From positions 1,054,001-1,118,000 of the forward strand of contig JABWDB010000049.1 in assembly GCA_019614645.1 (NCBI GenBank): a DNA stretch of 64,000 nt, read 5' to 3'. The stretch's first letter is position 1. Each line of letters opens with the position of its first letter. The stretch is from Stratiolaelaps scimitus. Its lineage: Eukaryota > Arthropoda > Arachnida > Mesostigmata > Laelapidae. Below, piece after piece: positions 13,531 to 23,174 of the stretch. Made by a program: the position numbers and the translations under genes. The notes under the pieces are model-generated. The model had not been told where the DNA came from. It made no database searches and saw only the letters and a list, made by a program, of their open reading frames with translations.

Positions 13531-14840
13531 TACTACTTCTACTACTATAACTACTTCCGGATGCATTCAATAGCGGCAAATTCGATCAGGGGAATCCTTG
13601 GGCTCGAAAGCTATTTTGTCATGTTTGGCATACAAGTAAGGTGGTTGGCTTTGAGAGGACGAGAATAAGAGCCTGTTGTCGACCGGGGCTTAGTTCGAGG
13701 TAAAAATTACACGATGCCCACGCTATCCATGACATGACATAGAACAGATGTGGATCGCTTATCGCAATGCAATCCGCATACTCGAAAGTGGATATGGCAC
13801 GACAGGTACAGCTTTCGTATCTAATAACCATGCACAAACAGCACTTGAGATCACATTACTTCGTAGTTCGAAGATATTATATTATTATAATTTATCAGAA
13901 CAGCTTTAACCGAACACAACGCGTTTGACGGCTGCGCGTTCCTACGCTGCTCGTTACCATCGCTACCGTGGCATGTACTACATAGACGGTGCTAATCACA
14001 TATTATCAATGAGTCTATTATACCACCTGCTGTGAACAAAAAAAGAAGAGGAAATCCACAGGAAAACATACGAACCATTGATGCAGTTATGATACTCGTG
14101 AATTTGTTAATATAATGAATTTCCTTTATTTATCTCATCAGCATTAATGGTCTCTGAGCTATACCTTTCGGAAAGACCAGATAAAAATACCGAGCGGCGT
14201 TTCGCTGAAGGAACGTTTACATCATATTCATGGGGGTCCACCGGATTTGATGGGAGGACAATTGGTTCGCTGGGACCTCTAGCCCGACGGCGGCCGGAGT
14301 GGCCTTTGCATCGGTTAAAGACAGATTGCCCAGTCGAGCAAGCAAACCCCAAGCCACGGCGGTGGGAAATCACTGATCTAACACGTCAGTGAGCCTAGCT
14401 AGACTGGGCTTGCATTTCCCATTTTACGACATTTTTTAACTCTCAGTTTGCTGATGGTTTTCAATTAATTACATCCATAGCTTGTTGCCGGACATTCGGC
14501 ATAATCTATTTGGCCATTCGTACTATTTTCCCGGTGCCACTTGGTGATATGGGACAGTTGAACAAGGGCACACGTAGAGGGTCCACACATTCGCAGGCAT
14601 CCGCCCAAGAAATCCGTCGCTCCCCACACCAAGGACGGTGCTGTGAAATTACTAGAACTTTGGTCATTGTGAATTGTATTTGATCTACATAACTCTACAA
14701 TCGTCCCTGTTACTATTATTATTATTATTGTTACTAAATATAACGCTTCTCCTTACTGGATCTAATAATGGGCATAATAAAGTTAAGGGTTATGACCATT
14801 GTCTTAACCCCGTTTGATATATCTCATCTTCTAGAGCGCT
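13531..14840. other. Non-coding, no gene seen
   Basis: Open frames of 72-88 codons at 13619-13837 and 14107-14392 occur on both strands without start or splice support. An ATT tract lies at 14717-14733. Confidence 0.55.
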
Positions 14841-15143
14841 ATGTGCGTCAAGTCGGATTGCGTGTTTGTTGTTTTGTTGTTGTTGTTGCCTCCCCCCACC
14901 CCTCCCGACCATCCCTATCCGTTCTATTTCGTACGTATCCAATCGATAACATTATTTCCTTCTACAAGTAAAAGTCACAAAATGTCTGCTACCCAATCCG
15001 TGCCAACGTTTAAAGTGGCGTCGACCTGCAGCAGCGAATACTTCCTTCCCCGTGGTCGGTGTCGAAGAATAGAGCACAACGTTGACGCGACTGGTATCGA
15101 ACGAAAAAAGCGCTCGTTCGTTTGGCTAGAAGAACATATGTGA
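14841..15143 (+). CDS. Candidate small protein or first exon, two possible starts
   Basis: A 100-codon frame begins at ATG 14841 with a hydrophobic N-terminus (MCVKSDCVFVVLLLLLPPP) that could act as a signal peptide. An internal ATG at 14982 has the context CACAAAATG, which matches the arthropod translation-start consensus much better and would give a basic 53-residue product starting MSATQSVPTFKV. The frame ends at TGA 15141-15143, directly before CpG-rich DNA. The start at 14982 is preferred on context. No domain is recognised. Confidence 0.3.
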   Translation: MCVKSDCVFVVLLLLLPPPTPPDHPYPFYFVRIQSITLFPSTSKSHKMSATQSVPTFKVASTCSSEYFLPRGRCRRIEHNVDATGIERKKRSFVWLEEHM

Positions 15144-16130
15144 ACGTTTCTCTGCGAACGTCCGAATGTTGGCGTCTCCTGCCACAGGCCTCTGGGAGCT
15201 AGACGGGGCTAAGGCTGAAGGCCGCTGTCGCAAGCAGTAAACGGACAGCGGCGGTTGCTTGCTTGAAGGGCGGTTCAACCGACCACCGCCAAAGCTAAGG
15301 GGCCTGTGTGGCGGCGGCGGCGACGCCGGCAGCAGTAGCAGCCGGAGCAGGATGCCGGCGAGTCGCTCAACTTGGTTGACGTTTATTAAAGGACTCCTGA
15401 GGGAGGCCAACGGAGGGAGAGCCGAGTCCGTCCAACCGCCCGTCGGCCGGGAGGAAACGCTTGGAAGGTTGGGGTGTATTGAAGGGGAGGGCGGGGCGGC
15501 GAGTCTAAAATGGGCAGTTCTTCGGCGCCACCGTTTGGTTTGTGGATGGATAGTTGAAACGGCAGCAGCAGCCGAATCGGTGGATTCGTTTTCCAATACG
15601 CGACGACTCAGCGTGGCCTCTGTGCTTGTAGTGCCAGAGCCGTTGCTGCGTTCAGGCCGGTCCGTTCAGCGGCTTGCTGTTGGTAGTCGGCTTGTAGGCC
15701 ACTACTACACTAAACAGCCAAGCCTACTCGAAAAATAGAGAGAGAAAGAGAGAGAGAGAGAAAGTAGGCGGCAGAGAAAGAAACGAAGAGAGAAGAGGTC
15801 GGTTGAAGGCTCTCGGTTGGGCTCGCCGCGGCCGCGGGTAGTTTGGCTGGATGTCGACGACTCGGTACTGAAGTGGAAGACTTGTGAGTGTTGGCGTGCA
15901 AGTGGGGACGGTCATTGGACGTGGACCAACTAACAACAGCGTATTGAAGGGCGGGTTTGAGAGAGCTGAAGGCAAGAGGGAGAGAGAGAAGGCGAAAAAA
16001 GTGAGTTGGATACCGTGCACGGTGATTCAGGCTAGATTGCTGGCAGCTCATCGTGCAGACGGATACTGCGAACGACAGGCAGACCTCACAATAGGAACAA
16101 GGCACAGACGAAATGTGGTGGATTAGGCAT
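15144..16130. promoter_or_regulatory. CpG-rich, GA-repeat segment, promoter-like
   Basis: This stretch is clearly richer in G+C and CpG than its flanks and contains a GA microsatellite. Frames of about 100-160 codons are open on both strands only because stops are rare. Possible + strand donors lie at 15884 (CTT/GTGAGTG) and 15999 (AAAAAA/GTGAGTTGG). A promoter with a 5' UTR exon is one reading. No TATA box or start site is identified. Confidence 0.3.
15736..15764. repeat. (GA)n microsatellite in CpG-rich DNA
   Basis: AGAGAGAAAGAGAGAGAGAG-type tract. Further GA/CT tracts occur at 6219-6234, 25402-25421, 27781-27800, 32910-32929, 35258-35272 and 63967-63982. Confidence 0.9.
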
Positions 16131-17196
16131 AGAAGATAAGAGCTGCTGAGGCGGTCCTTGGGTAGGGCTGTAGAGTAGAAACCTATCCATTGATGAGAAT
16201 GAGAGTCTGAACAAGGCAGACGGTAATGACCGGCTCCTTTGAGGCCGCTTTTATTATACCTCGGGGCAGTGCGGACGTTTCATCTTTGTCTGTGAGCTGC
16301 GTTGTAGGACGAGTGTAGCTGCCGCTGATTATGACGATCTCAGATCTAACAGAAATGTGGATGGGTAATATAGAACTTAACACACAACTAGTCGTCAGGT
16401 CAATCATCTATGAAGTCAATTGCTTGTTCTATATAAGTGACGACATCCTAAGGACCAGACGGAGGACTAGTTATAACATGCACTGGAAATTATGCGGCAA
16501 TACTAAATGTTATGTGCAGGCAATCGCCTGCACAGATACCAACCGTCAAGATCCACGTCGTCACTGTTAAATGCCAATTAATATCAGGCGACATTTCCAC
16601 TACCACATTTCCTATTGAGTAGGTTTAGGGTCCTGTGCAGACGGATAGCTACAGCTCATACTCCGATGCAAGTTATACTGAGCACATGCGAAACATTATT
16701 CACAATAAGAACGCGTTGCAGCGTGATACATTAACAGGCTGGGCCTTTGTTGGCACATCTCTAATGTAGAACAGAGCACGCTATTACGTGACTAATACCA
16801 GCGCTAAACATGAGAGATGCTTGATAATGAAATAGAGAGGTAGCTATTACGCTGTTGATCAAGCGTATGTGTGCGTGGGCTCAGTTCGTAATAATCTGCT
16901 AAAACATAAATTAAACAGTTTGTGCATATTTCAACTGGAGAATATATTATGCGTCGGTGTCCGTTAAGCAAAATCAAAGCACAATTTATTAGTCGAGTAC
17001 GTCGGCCACATACAATCACCAAAAGATAAGAAGAAAAACGAGAAGGACAAGTTTCGGGGTCTGTTAGCTGGACATGAATCCCAATCTTGAGTGAACTACG
17101 CCTATATTGAAAGGCGCATCAAATTCTGTCAGGGACTGAGTATCTTATACTAAAAGCTTCGATTCGTTATCTCAGCTGTTGCGACACACGCTCACG
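16131..17196. other. Non-coding, no gene seen
   Basis: AT-leaning unique sequence between the CpG-rich block and the 87-nt hairpin. Only short random frames. Confidence 0.55.
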
Positions 17197-17283
17197 ATAT
17201 ATCTAAACATAAGGATCAAATGTATAATAGCTATACGAATATCTGTATAGCTACATTTGTTAGATTACCATGTTTAGGTATAT
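17197..17283. other. Long imperfect hairpin of 87 nt
   Basis: Three paired blocks nest around an 8-nt loop at 17237-17244. They are 17197-17210 with 17270-17283 (13 of 14 plus a possible G-U), 17217-17224 with 17252-17259 (8 of 8), and 17230-17236 with 17245-17251 (7 of 7). A 6/10-nt internal loop and a 5-nt bulge separate them. The structure could be a small RNA precursor, the remains of an inverted-repeat element, or chance in AT-rich DNA. Confidence 0.6.
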
Positions 17284-17699
17284 TTAAAGGTCCGAACAAT
17301 AGATCGCGTCCATAATAAAGGCACGATGTTCTCGTTCCATCCGCGAGAGCTGCGTTGTCCTGATCCTTGTTTTGCCGTCGCTCAGGCAGAAATCAGCATT
17401 TTCACTGACCATCAGATCTGCATTGAAGTGCAGGTTCGCTTTGCGCTCACTCTTTTTATTCTTTTGCTCCGCGTCGCCTACTTGTGCGTTTTCTCGTTCG
17501 CTATATACGAACGGAACTTCTTTTTCTAGCTGCTTATCTTTTGAAATATTCTTCGGCCGCCTCCGTTCACATGTTTGGTCTGGAGTAGACCTTTTCAGCG
17601 TCCTATGTGGGTGCCACACACACACAAGCGCTATGTGGGTGGAAGACACTGCGCTTCGTCGGCTGAGCTCTTCGAGGATTTTTTTATCGCAACTATCAG

Positions 17700-17965
17700 C
17701 GAGCGAGTCTCGAAAGAATTTAGAATTTCAATCTAGGCAAGGCTATCGAAGAAATGGAGACGAGCAAGCTATTGACAAACGGGACGCGTTTCCAGCCCTC
17801 GATCCGACGCGGGAGAGCTTGAATCGCCCAGTGGAATCCGCTGCGTCGTTCGCCTCCAAATGCTTGAATATATGTAGGTATAACACAATCGTAGAAGAAC
17901 TCTCGCTGACTCGCACGCATCCCCGAGTGTCTCACAACCCCATCGTCGTTGCTCCTACTTCTTGA
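17700..17965 (+). CDS. Candidate 3' exon, unknown product
   Basis: A pyrimidine-rich acceptor (TTTTTTTATCGCAACTATCAG) ends at 17699. The frame after it is open for about 88 codons to a TGA at 17963-17965. The product is mixed and hydrophilic, including RRNGDEQAIDKRDAFPALDP. A donor-like TAG/GTATAA lies at about 17876. The minus strand over 17284-17649, just upstream, is also open with a Lys/Glu-rich product. No homolog is recognised. Confidence 0.25.
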
Positions 17966-18162
17966 AGGCTACTGCTGGCGAGGCTTTTCCTTCGCTACGT
18001 TAAGTTCGGTCTCTCGGAGGCCCGCCGAAGGTTAATGATGCCAATAGCGCTGTTTGCCTTCAGGCCAGACTCGTGATTGCAAAGGCTTGCTCACACTTCG
18101 CTCTATGCCTCCATCGAGCAAGCACTCAGCTTTATCAGCCCGGCTAGCGTACACGGTTTGGG

Positions 18163-18471
18163 TCAGTAGCAGTGCATGACGATCAACCGGGACGCAACTA
18201 AGATACGAAGAATCATCCGCAAAAGAGTACTAGTATAGCCTAGACACACAGCGCTTGTCGACGGCAAAAGCATCATACGAGAAGCAGCGAGAATTGCCGC
18301 TGTCCTTGAGATTACAGTCAGAAGCATCATCTCTGCGTATAGTACAAAAAGTAAAATAATAGAGTGTCCATGTGGGAGTAATAACGCTGTCATGTTGATA
18401 ACACCAACAAGTGATACTTTTGGCACTAAAACATTTAGGCCCGAAAACTCCATCGAGTGTTTTCTATCCAT
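18163..18471 (-). CDS. Small hydrophobic ORF, possible membrane protein
   Basis: An ATG-started frame of 102 codons, with favourable context AAGCATGG, ends in TGA. The product is rich in Leu/Ile/Val/Met with three or four hydrophobic stretches, for example SIILLFVLYAEMMLLTVI near residue 37. The opposite strand in the same register is broken by stops, so the frame is not an antisense shadow. Hydrophobic products can arise by chance in such DNA. Confidence 0.22.
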   Translation of the reverse strand: MDRKHSMEFSGLNVLVPKVSLVGVINMTALLLPHGHSIILLFVLYAEMMLLTVISRTAAILAASRMMLLPSTSAVCLGYTSTLLRMILRILVASRLIVMHCY

Positions 18472-18667
18472 GCTTGGGCAGGTCGCCAGTGCGAATTTTA
18501 GCTGCCGATAGCTGGTAAATTGTTGGCCCGCTGCCCCGGATAGTTCTGTTATACCGTATATTTATGAAGCACCCTTGTGCTGACCTACGCTGCACTCAGA
18601 TGGAATAGATACTTAGGCTAAATCAAACATGCAATTAAATGTTCATTTGTTCAAGCCCACCCTGTGT

Positions 18668-18735
18668 GATTAATTCCGAGTGTTTAGACATCGGACTCTT
18701 ACGTACGAGCTTCTCGTTCAAATCCCCCTCATTCA
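18668..18735 (+). mobile_element. tRNA-like sequence, probable SINE fragment
   Basis: GAGTGTTTAGACATCGGACT resembles the D-arm/anticodon-arm part of a tRNA, and CGTTCAAATCCCCC is a box B. The stretch is about tRNA length, but I could not pair an acceptor stem, so a functional tRNA is unlikely. Confidence 0.5.
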
Positions 18736-20638
18736 CATAATTAGTTACTATAAGCTTTATATTACAATACAATTATTAGAATTCTACGAGAGCACGCGCG
18801 TTCTCCACATGTCGAGTCGTCCCATCCTGTTGCCAACCAAGCACCACGCTGCGTTCCAACCCGTCGCCGAAGCACGCATATAGCCGTATAGATGAACTTT
18901 ACGACGGCGGAAACCTCGCTTGAGTGAAATAGCTTGTGGAAGTGTTCCCAGATAGAAAATGCAAAGCGGCCTCGCCTGTTGCCGTCATTTTTGTAGACAG
19001 ACCCCAGAGAGCGCCGACTTCGCAAATATTGCGCTGTCTGCAGGGCTCTCCAAGTTGGACCAGACTATGGCCTTGCTGGAGACAATAGGCCGACCCTTGT
19101 GACCAGTGGAGCAGCCCATGTGGGAAAGCCTATCGTAATACTGACGAAAGCAGTACACACAAAACTCAACATCACTCGTGTGAAATGAGATATTAATGTA
19201 AGAGCCGCGAAAGACCAAACTGATCAGAAAGCCAGCCATATAGTCAGCTCTTCTCGTGGCATGCAGGGGAAATAGATGATACGCCGGCGTTCGAAAGCTC
19301 GACGTCATGCGTTACACATAACAAGTGTTTGACAATCCATTTACAAGCACTCTGGAGTGTGTAAGGAGATATGTCAGGGCGATAAATTGTAATATAACTA
19401 TCAAGTAGGATTATGCACCGTTTATACTCTGCGAAAACTTAGCGAATATTTCGGGGCTCTTGTTGTTGAACGGTTTCATTCTAGTAATGAAAAAAAAAGC
19501 GCCAAGAACGTGTTTGGCAGTAGGCACAGTTCTGCTCTACTCGATTGGGCGAAGGAAATCGGATAAATAGACCACGACTAAGGTTAGATGATCGACAGAA
19601 GATGAGCACACGTCACGGACAAAGTAGTCAGTCATGCGGTGTTAAATACCGAAATCATGTTGTCCATGCGGACGGAATAGTTGGTCTCATCAAATGCAGC
19701 GGCGGCGGGGTACTTACAATACTTCGGCTGGTGCATCCGAATCCGAGAAACGAGCATGCAGTTCCCCGTACCACTACCTAGTATTAGATTGCCTTGGTGC
19801 TGGGCCCCAAGGACTGATTTTTAAAGCCTCGCTCTATTGACGCGACCATTGACTCTCGGCGCCACTATGCCTAAGCAGGTTTTCTGATTTTGTACGAATC
19901 AGCCCGTATGGCCTTTGTAAATGAACGCGTAAGTACAGATAATCTCCAATAAGAGAAGAAAGACGTGTTCGAATTGCTTATAAGGATTCTTAAAAGGTCA
20001 AACTTAACAATGGTGATCTGCCTGATTTCCTACGTCACGTCAAAGCCTCTACACGCACATATTAGCTGATATTGAAATTAGAATCCAGACCTTCCTGCTC
20101 AAACAACTCACTTTGTCAAAAAAAAAAACTACACCCTACTAAAATTGGGAATTTCCTTCGAGTAAAACTGTTTAGAACTTATGGTTATTAGCTATTTGGG
20201 TAACGTTAATAACGTCGCCACAACACTGGGAAATGTTTCCTCATTTAACATACACATTGAGCTCCGCGATAGCTTCTATTTGGAATTATCTGTCGTTTGA
20301 CTTCGAAACGCGATGGAGACTTTCGAGACCATCCACACGCAGCTGCGAACGTTGTAGCCCCAGTATTACAATTTTTTGCTCATATATTAGATTCTCACGG
20401 GATCACATAGATCGGCCTGTGTGCGGCTAACGAACCTGAAAAAACTATCTTCATCAAATTACACCAACCATATTTATAGAATTCGATTTGCTCTCTATGG
20501 CCTATGAGAAATGCTATCCTGGGCCAATTTACACCATTTCGTCTATACATAGTAAACATATTCTAAATCTCAGGTTAGACTGCTCAATTGGTGGGAAAAA
20601 AACCAAACAAAAACTCCAAAAAGCCTATCTTTTTCAAA
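18736..20638. other. Non-coding, no gene seen
   Basis: A minus-strand frame at 18985-19308 (107 codons) has no start context or splice match. An A11 run lies near 20118-20128. Confidence 0.5.
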
Positions 20639-20795
20639 CTTTTTTTTTGTTCTGGAGGTGTTGTTTCTTGGAGTAATGCTTCGGAATTACTTTTTTATTA
20701 CTTCAAGCCATGTGTGACTTTCGGGATTCGAACCGGACCTCAGTGTAGTTTCAGGTCCTGGACGCGACATCGCACCACGTCCCGCCTGACCCAAT
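20639..20795 (-). mobile_element. tRNA-derived SINE of a second family, with A-tail
   Basis: On the minus strand a tRNA-like head (GACGTGGTGCGATGTCGCGT) is followed by box B (GGTTCGAATCCCG), a short AT-rich body and a run of nine A residues that appears on the + strand as the T-run near 20640. A head, body and A-tail in that order is typical of a SINE. Its box B and body differ from the 13-kb/28.9-kb family. Confidence 0.65.
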
Positions 20796-22007
20796 AAGCC
20801 CACCAAAACCGTTCAAAACGTTTCTTCAAATCAAGAAAATTTGCAGTTAAATTTCAAGCGAGTGAATCATACATAAAACTATGAACCTTGAGCGCGTAGG
20901 CTCATTTCCCAATAGAAAATAGCTCTTACTCAGGAAGAGAAGGAGAGAGGGAGGGGCTTGAGTTGGGACAAAAAGAAGAAGTTCCTTTTACGAGTATACG
21001 CGTCGCGTTACTCACTTCTCATCTGCTGGTTATTCAGACAGCTCGCAAGCGTGTGTCTACTTCAAGGCTAGGTAGGTGGGCGGCTGGTCATTGCATGCTC
21101 TACGCTTGCATGGTTCCTGATACTGGGCCAGCGTGACCTCGGACGTGTCCGACGTACCAGCTCCCCAGCGAGAGCGTGACACACTCATCGGGTTGTCCAG
21201 GCGAAGCTCTGACAAGCCTACCATCCAGGCATGTTGACCTCTGCCGAGTAGTAGTTCCACAACCTTGATGATACGTGTGCTATTAATACCACGTGCTATT
21301 AGGAGGTTGTGAGGTGACTTCAACATCGCACACTATTCTTTGCCTGGACACCTGCTTTGTGGGCGGGCCAATGTTATCAGCCCTTGCCAGTTTTGTACTA
21401 GAGTTGTCAAGATACCCTTCTGAAACAATGCGTCTGTGTGTCTCTTCGTGTGTACGTATCCATAGCTGTGCGTTTACCCTCTGTTATGAAAATTTAATAA
21501 CTCTTTAGGTATGCAAAGTATTGGTAAAGATATCACTCGAATTTTCCAGCTAGATGGATAAATTGAGAATCACGTATGATGTAAGTAAAATCTGTACAGT
21601 AAATATTGTATATGGCTAGCCAAGCATTAAACTCGTATCCCTACGGTTCATTATATTTTTGTAATGAACCCCGTCAGGGAAACAGTTCGAAGCACTGTGA
21701 TCAAAAATACAATTGACATTGACGATTTGATGTATTAACCGATTTATCTAAAGCGGAACGAAAAATTTCGTCTCATGAACCAGCACGATGTGTGATGTCT
21801 TGAACCGCTAAGAAACGATGATATTTTAGTAAAAAAAAAAGCCAAGAGTAATAAACGCATAACTTTTGACTTTTTTTTGCACCCAGAAGAGCTTTTCATT
21901 TTTTGTGCGTTACCAGCGCAGCGATTCTCTCGCAAATTTAGTAAAGGCACTGCATGGGTTGATCAGTATAAAGAGCCGGGGGTTAGAACAGAGTTGGGTG
22001 CAGTTAA
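20796..22007. other. Non-coding, no gene seen
   Basis: Short frames only, an A10 run at about 21831 and a T8 run at about 21871. No repeat family recognised. Confidence 0.55.
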
Positions 22008-22180
22008 GCCGATGGGGTCGGTAGCGTGTATTGTGGCTTGAATTAGTCTACTAGTGGCTTGGGTTCAATCCCTGCCGATGGCGAGGGCTTGTATTCTACG
22101 AAATTATTTCTTTGGTTTCTTGTCCCATGTGGTAAAGTGGTATCTACTAGCCGTAGCCGTGTGAAAATGGTATCCGCTCG
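22008..22180 (+). mobile_element. tRNA-like SINE candidate, third family
   Basis: The head GCCGATGGGGTCGGTAGCGT followed about 35 bp later by GGGTTCAATCCCTGCC fits box A and box B positions. Downstream sequence shows no match to the other SINE families here. The right end is uncertain. Confidence 0.5.
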
Positions 22181-22444
22181 TACATATTCGACTGAACCCC
22201 GTAGTACTGCTGAGTACGGGCAAAGATCCGGCCGAACACAACTTGATGAAGAGAAATGACTATAGGCGACTTGTTGGTTGAAAAAGTTTTCTGTTGTAGA
22301 GTGAAGCAATCTCACAAACTGGCAGTCGCGCTCCCTCGAGCAGTAATACCTAGTGGGACTTAATATAACTAGAATTGAGAGTGGAGCAGAGTTTGTGGAC
22401 AACGGCTGACGTACCGCTTCCGAATCGCAGGCTGTTGTGTGTGC

Positions 22445-22445
<1 letters not shown>

Positions 22446-22476
<31 letters not shown>
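22446..22476. repeat. (TA)n microsatellite
   Basis: About 15 TA units. The open frames that cross it on both strands encode only Ile-Tyr runs and are not genes. Confidence 0.95.
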
Positions 22477-22479
<3 letters not shown>

Positions 22480-22952
22480 GTCGTTGAATCCACCACTGCT
22501 GGTTCTTTCTTGTCTTTTGTGCAAATTGAGCTATTGCTTTTTTTGTTTATTTGCTCCAAAAGCAGAGGCTAGCACCAAGCTGAACAAGTGGATTCGTTCT
22601 GACGAGGTTCGACGCGACAGAAAAGCCCATCGAACGTGACACCAGCATTGACCACCAAGAATGTACTAGTTGGGATCGTATTTTATATCGTCTAAGACTC
22701 TACTCTCGATTCTGCTTTCAATTTATTTAGGGGGGACAGAAGTATGTCAGTTATCCAATTAGTTAGGTTGTCTATGATTCGGCTTATTTTTGTATTAACT
22801 TTACATAAATGTCCACCAACTTAAAACACTTGTCATATCGGTCACCAAGGTGCAGCGAGGAAAGCTTAAATCACTAAGTACCCTGCCCAGGAGTCAGCCT
22901 GGAGTCCAGCCCACTTAGACGCTTATAACACTTCTTCATTTTGATATTTCAG

Positions 22953-23174
22953 GTTTTCTCACCCTCTCCGTTCGCATTGATGCCGGTCGTGAAAAGTTGT
23001 AGTTGCTTGACCGAGACGATTGATATGGCCGTTCAATCCGAACGTGTGTTAATTGCGTTAACGCCGTCACACGGGTGGCCCCACCTATCGTTTCCTTTTA
23101 TCGTGATCTGGGATTTAGCTGTATTTCATCGGTTGTGTTGCGCCCAGGGGACCTCAGTTGTTTCTTCAACTTAA
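22953..23174 (+). CDS. Candidate 3' terminal exon, unknown product
   Basis: A strong acceptor, CTTCTTCATTTTGATATTTCAG, ends at 22952. The frame following it at a codon boundary is open for 73 codons to TAA at 23172-23174. The product starts VFSPSPFALMPVVKSCSCL and has a hydrophobic stretch LSFPFIVIWDLAVF. Pyrimidine tract, CAG and frame agree, but no upstream exon or domain is identified. Confidence 0.28.
   Translation, partial: VFSPSPFALMPVVKSCSCLTETIDMAVQSERVLIALTPSHGWPHLSFPFIVIWDLAVFHRLCCAQGTSVVSST

Noticed and set aside
15126..16105. Overlapping frames of 98-159 codons on both strands
   Set aside because: Long only because the block is CpG-rich with GA tracts; products are Pro/Ser/Arg repeats and mirror each other.
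18668..18735. Functional tRNA gene
   Set aside because: Box B and arm-like segments are present but no acceptor stem pairs the ends.
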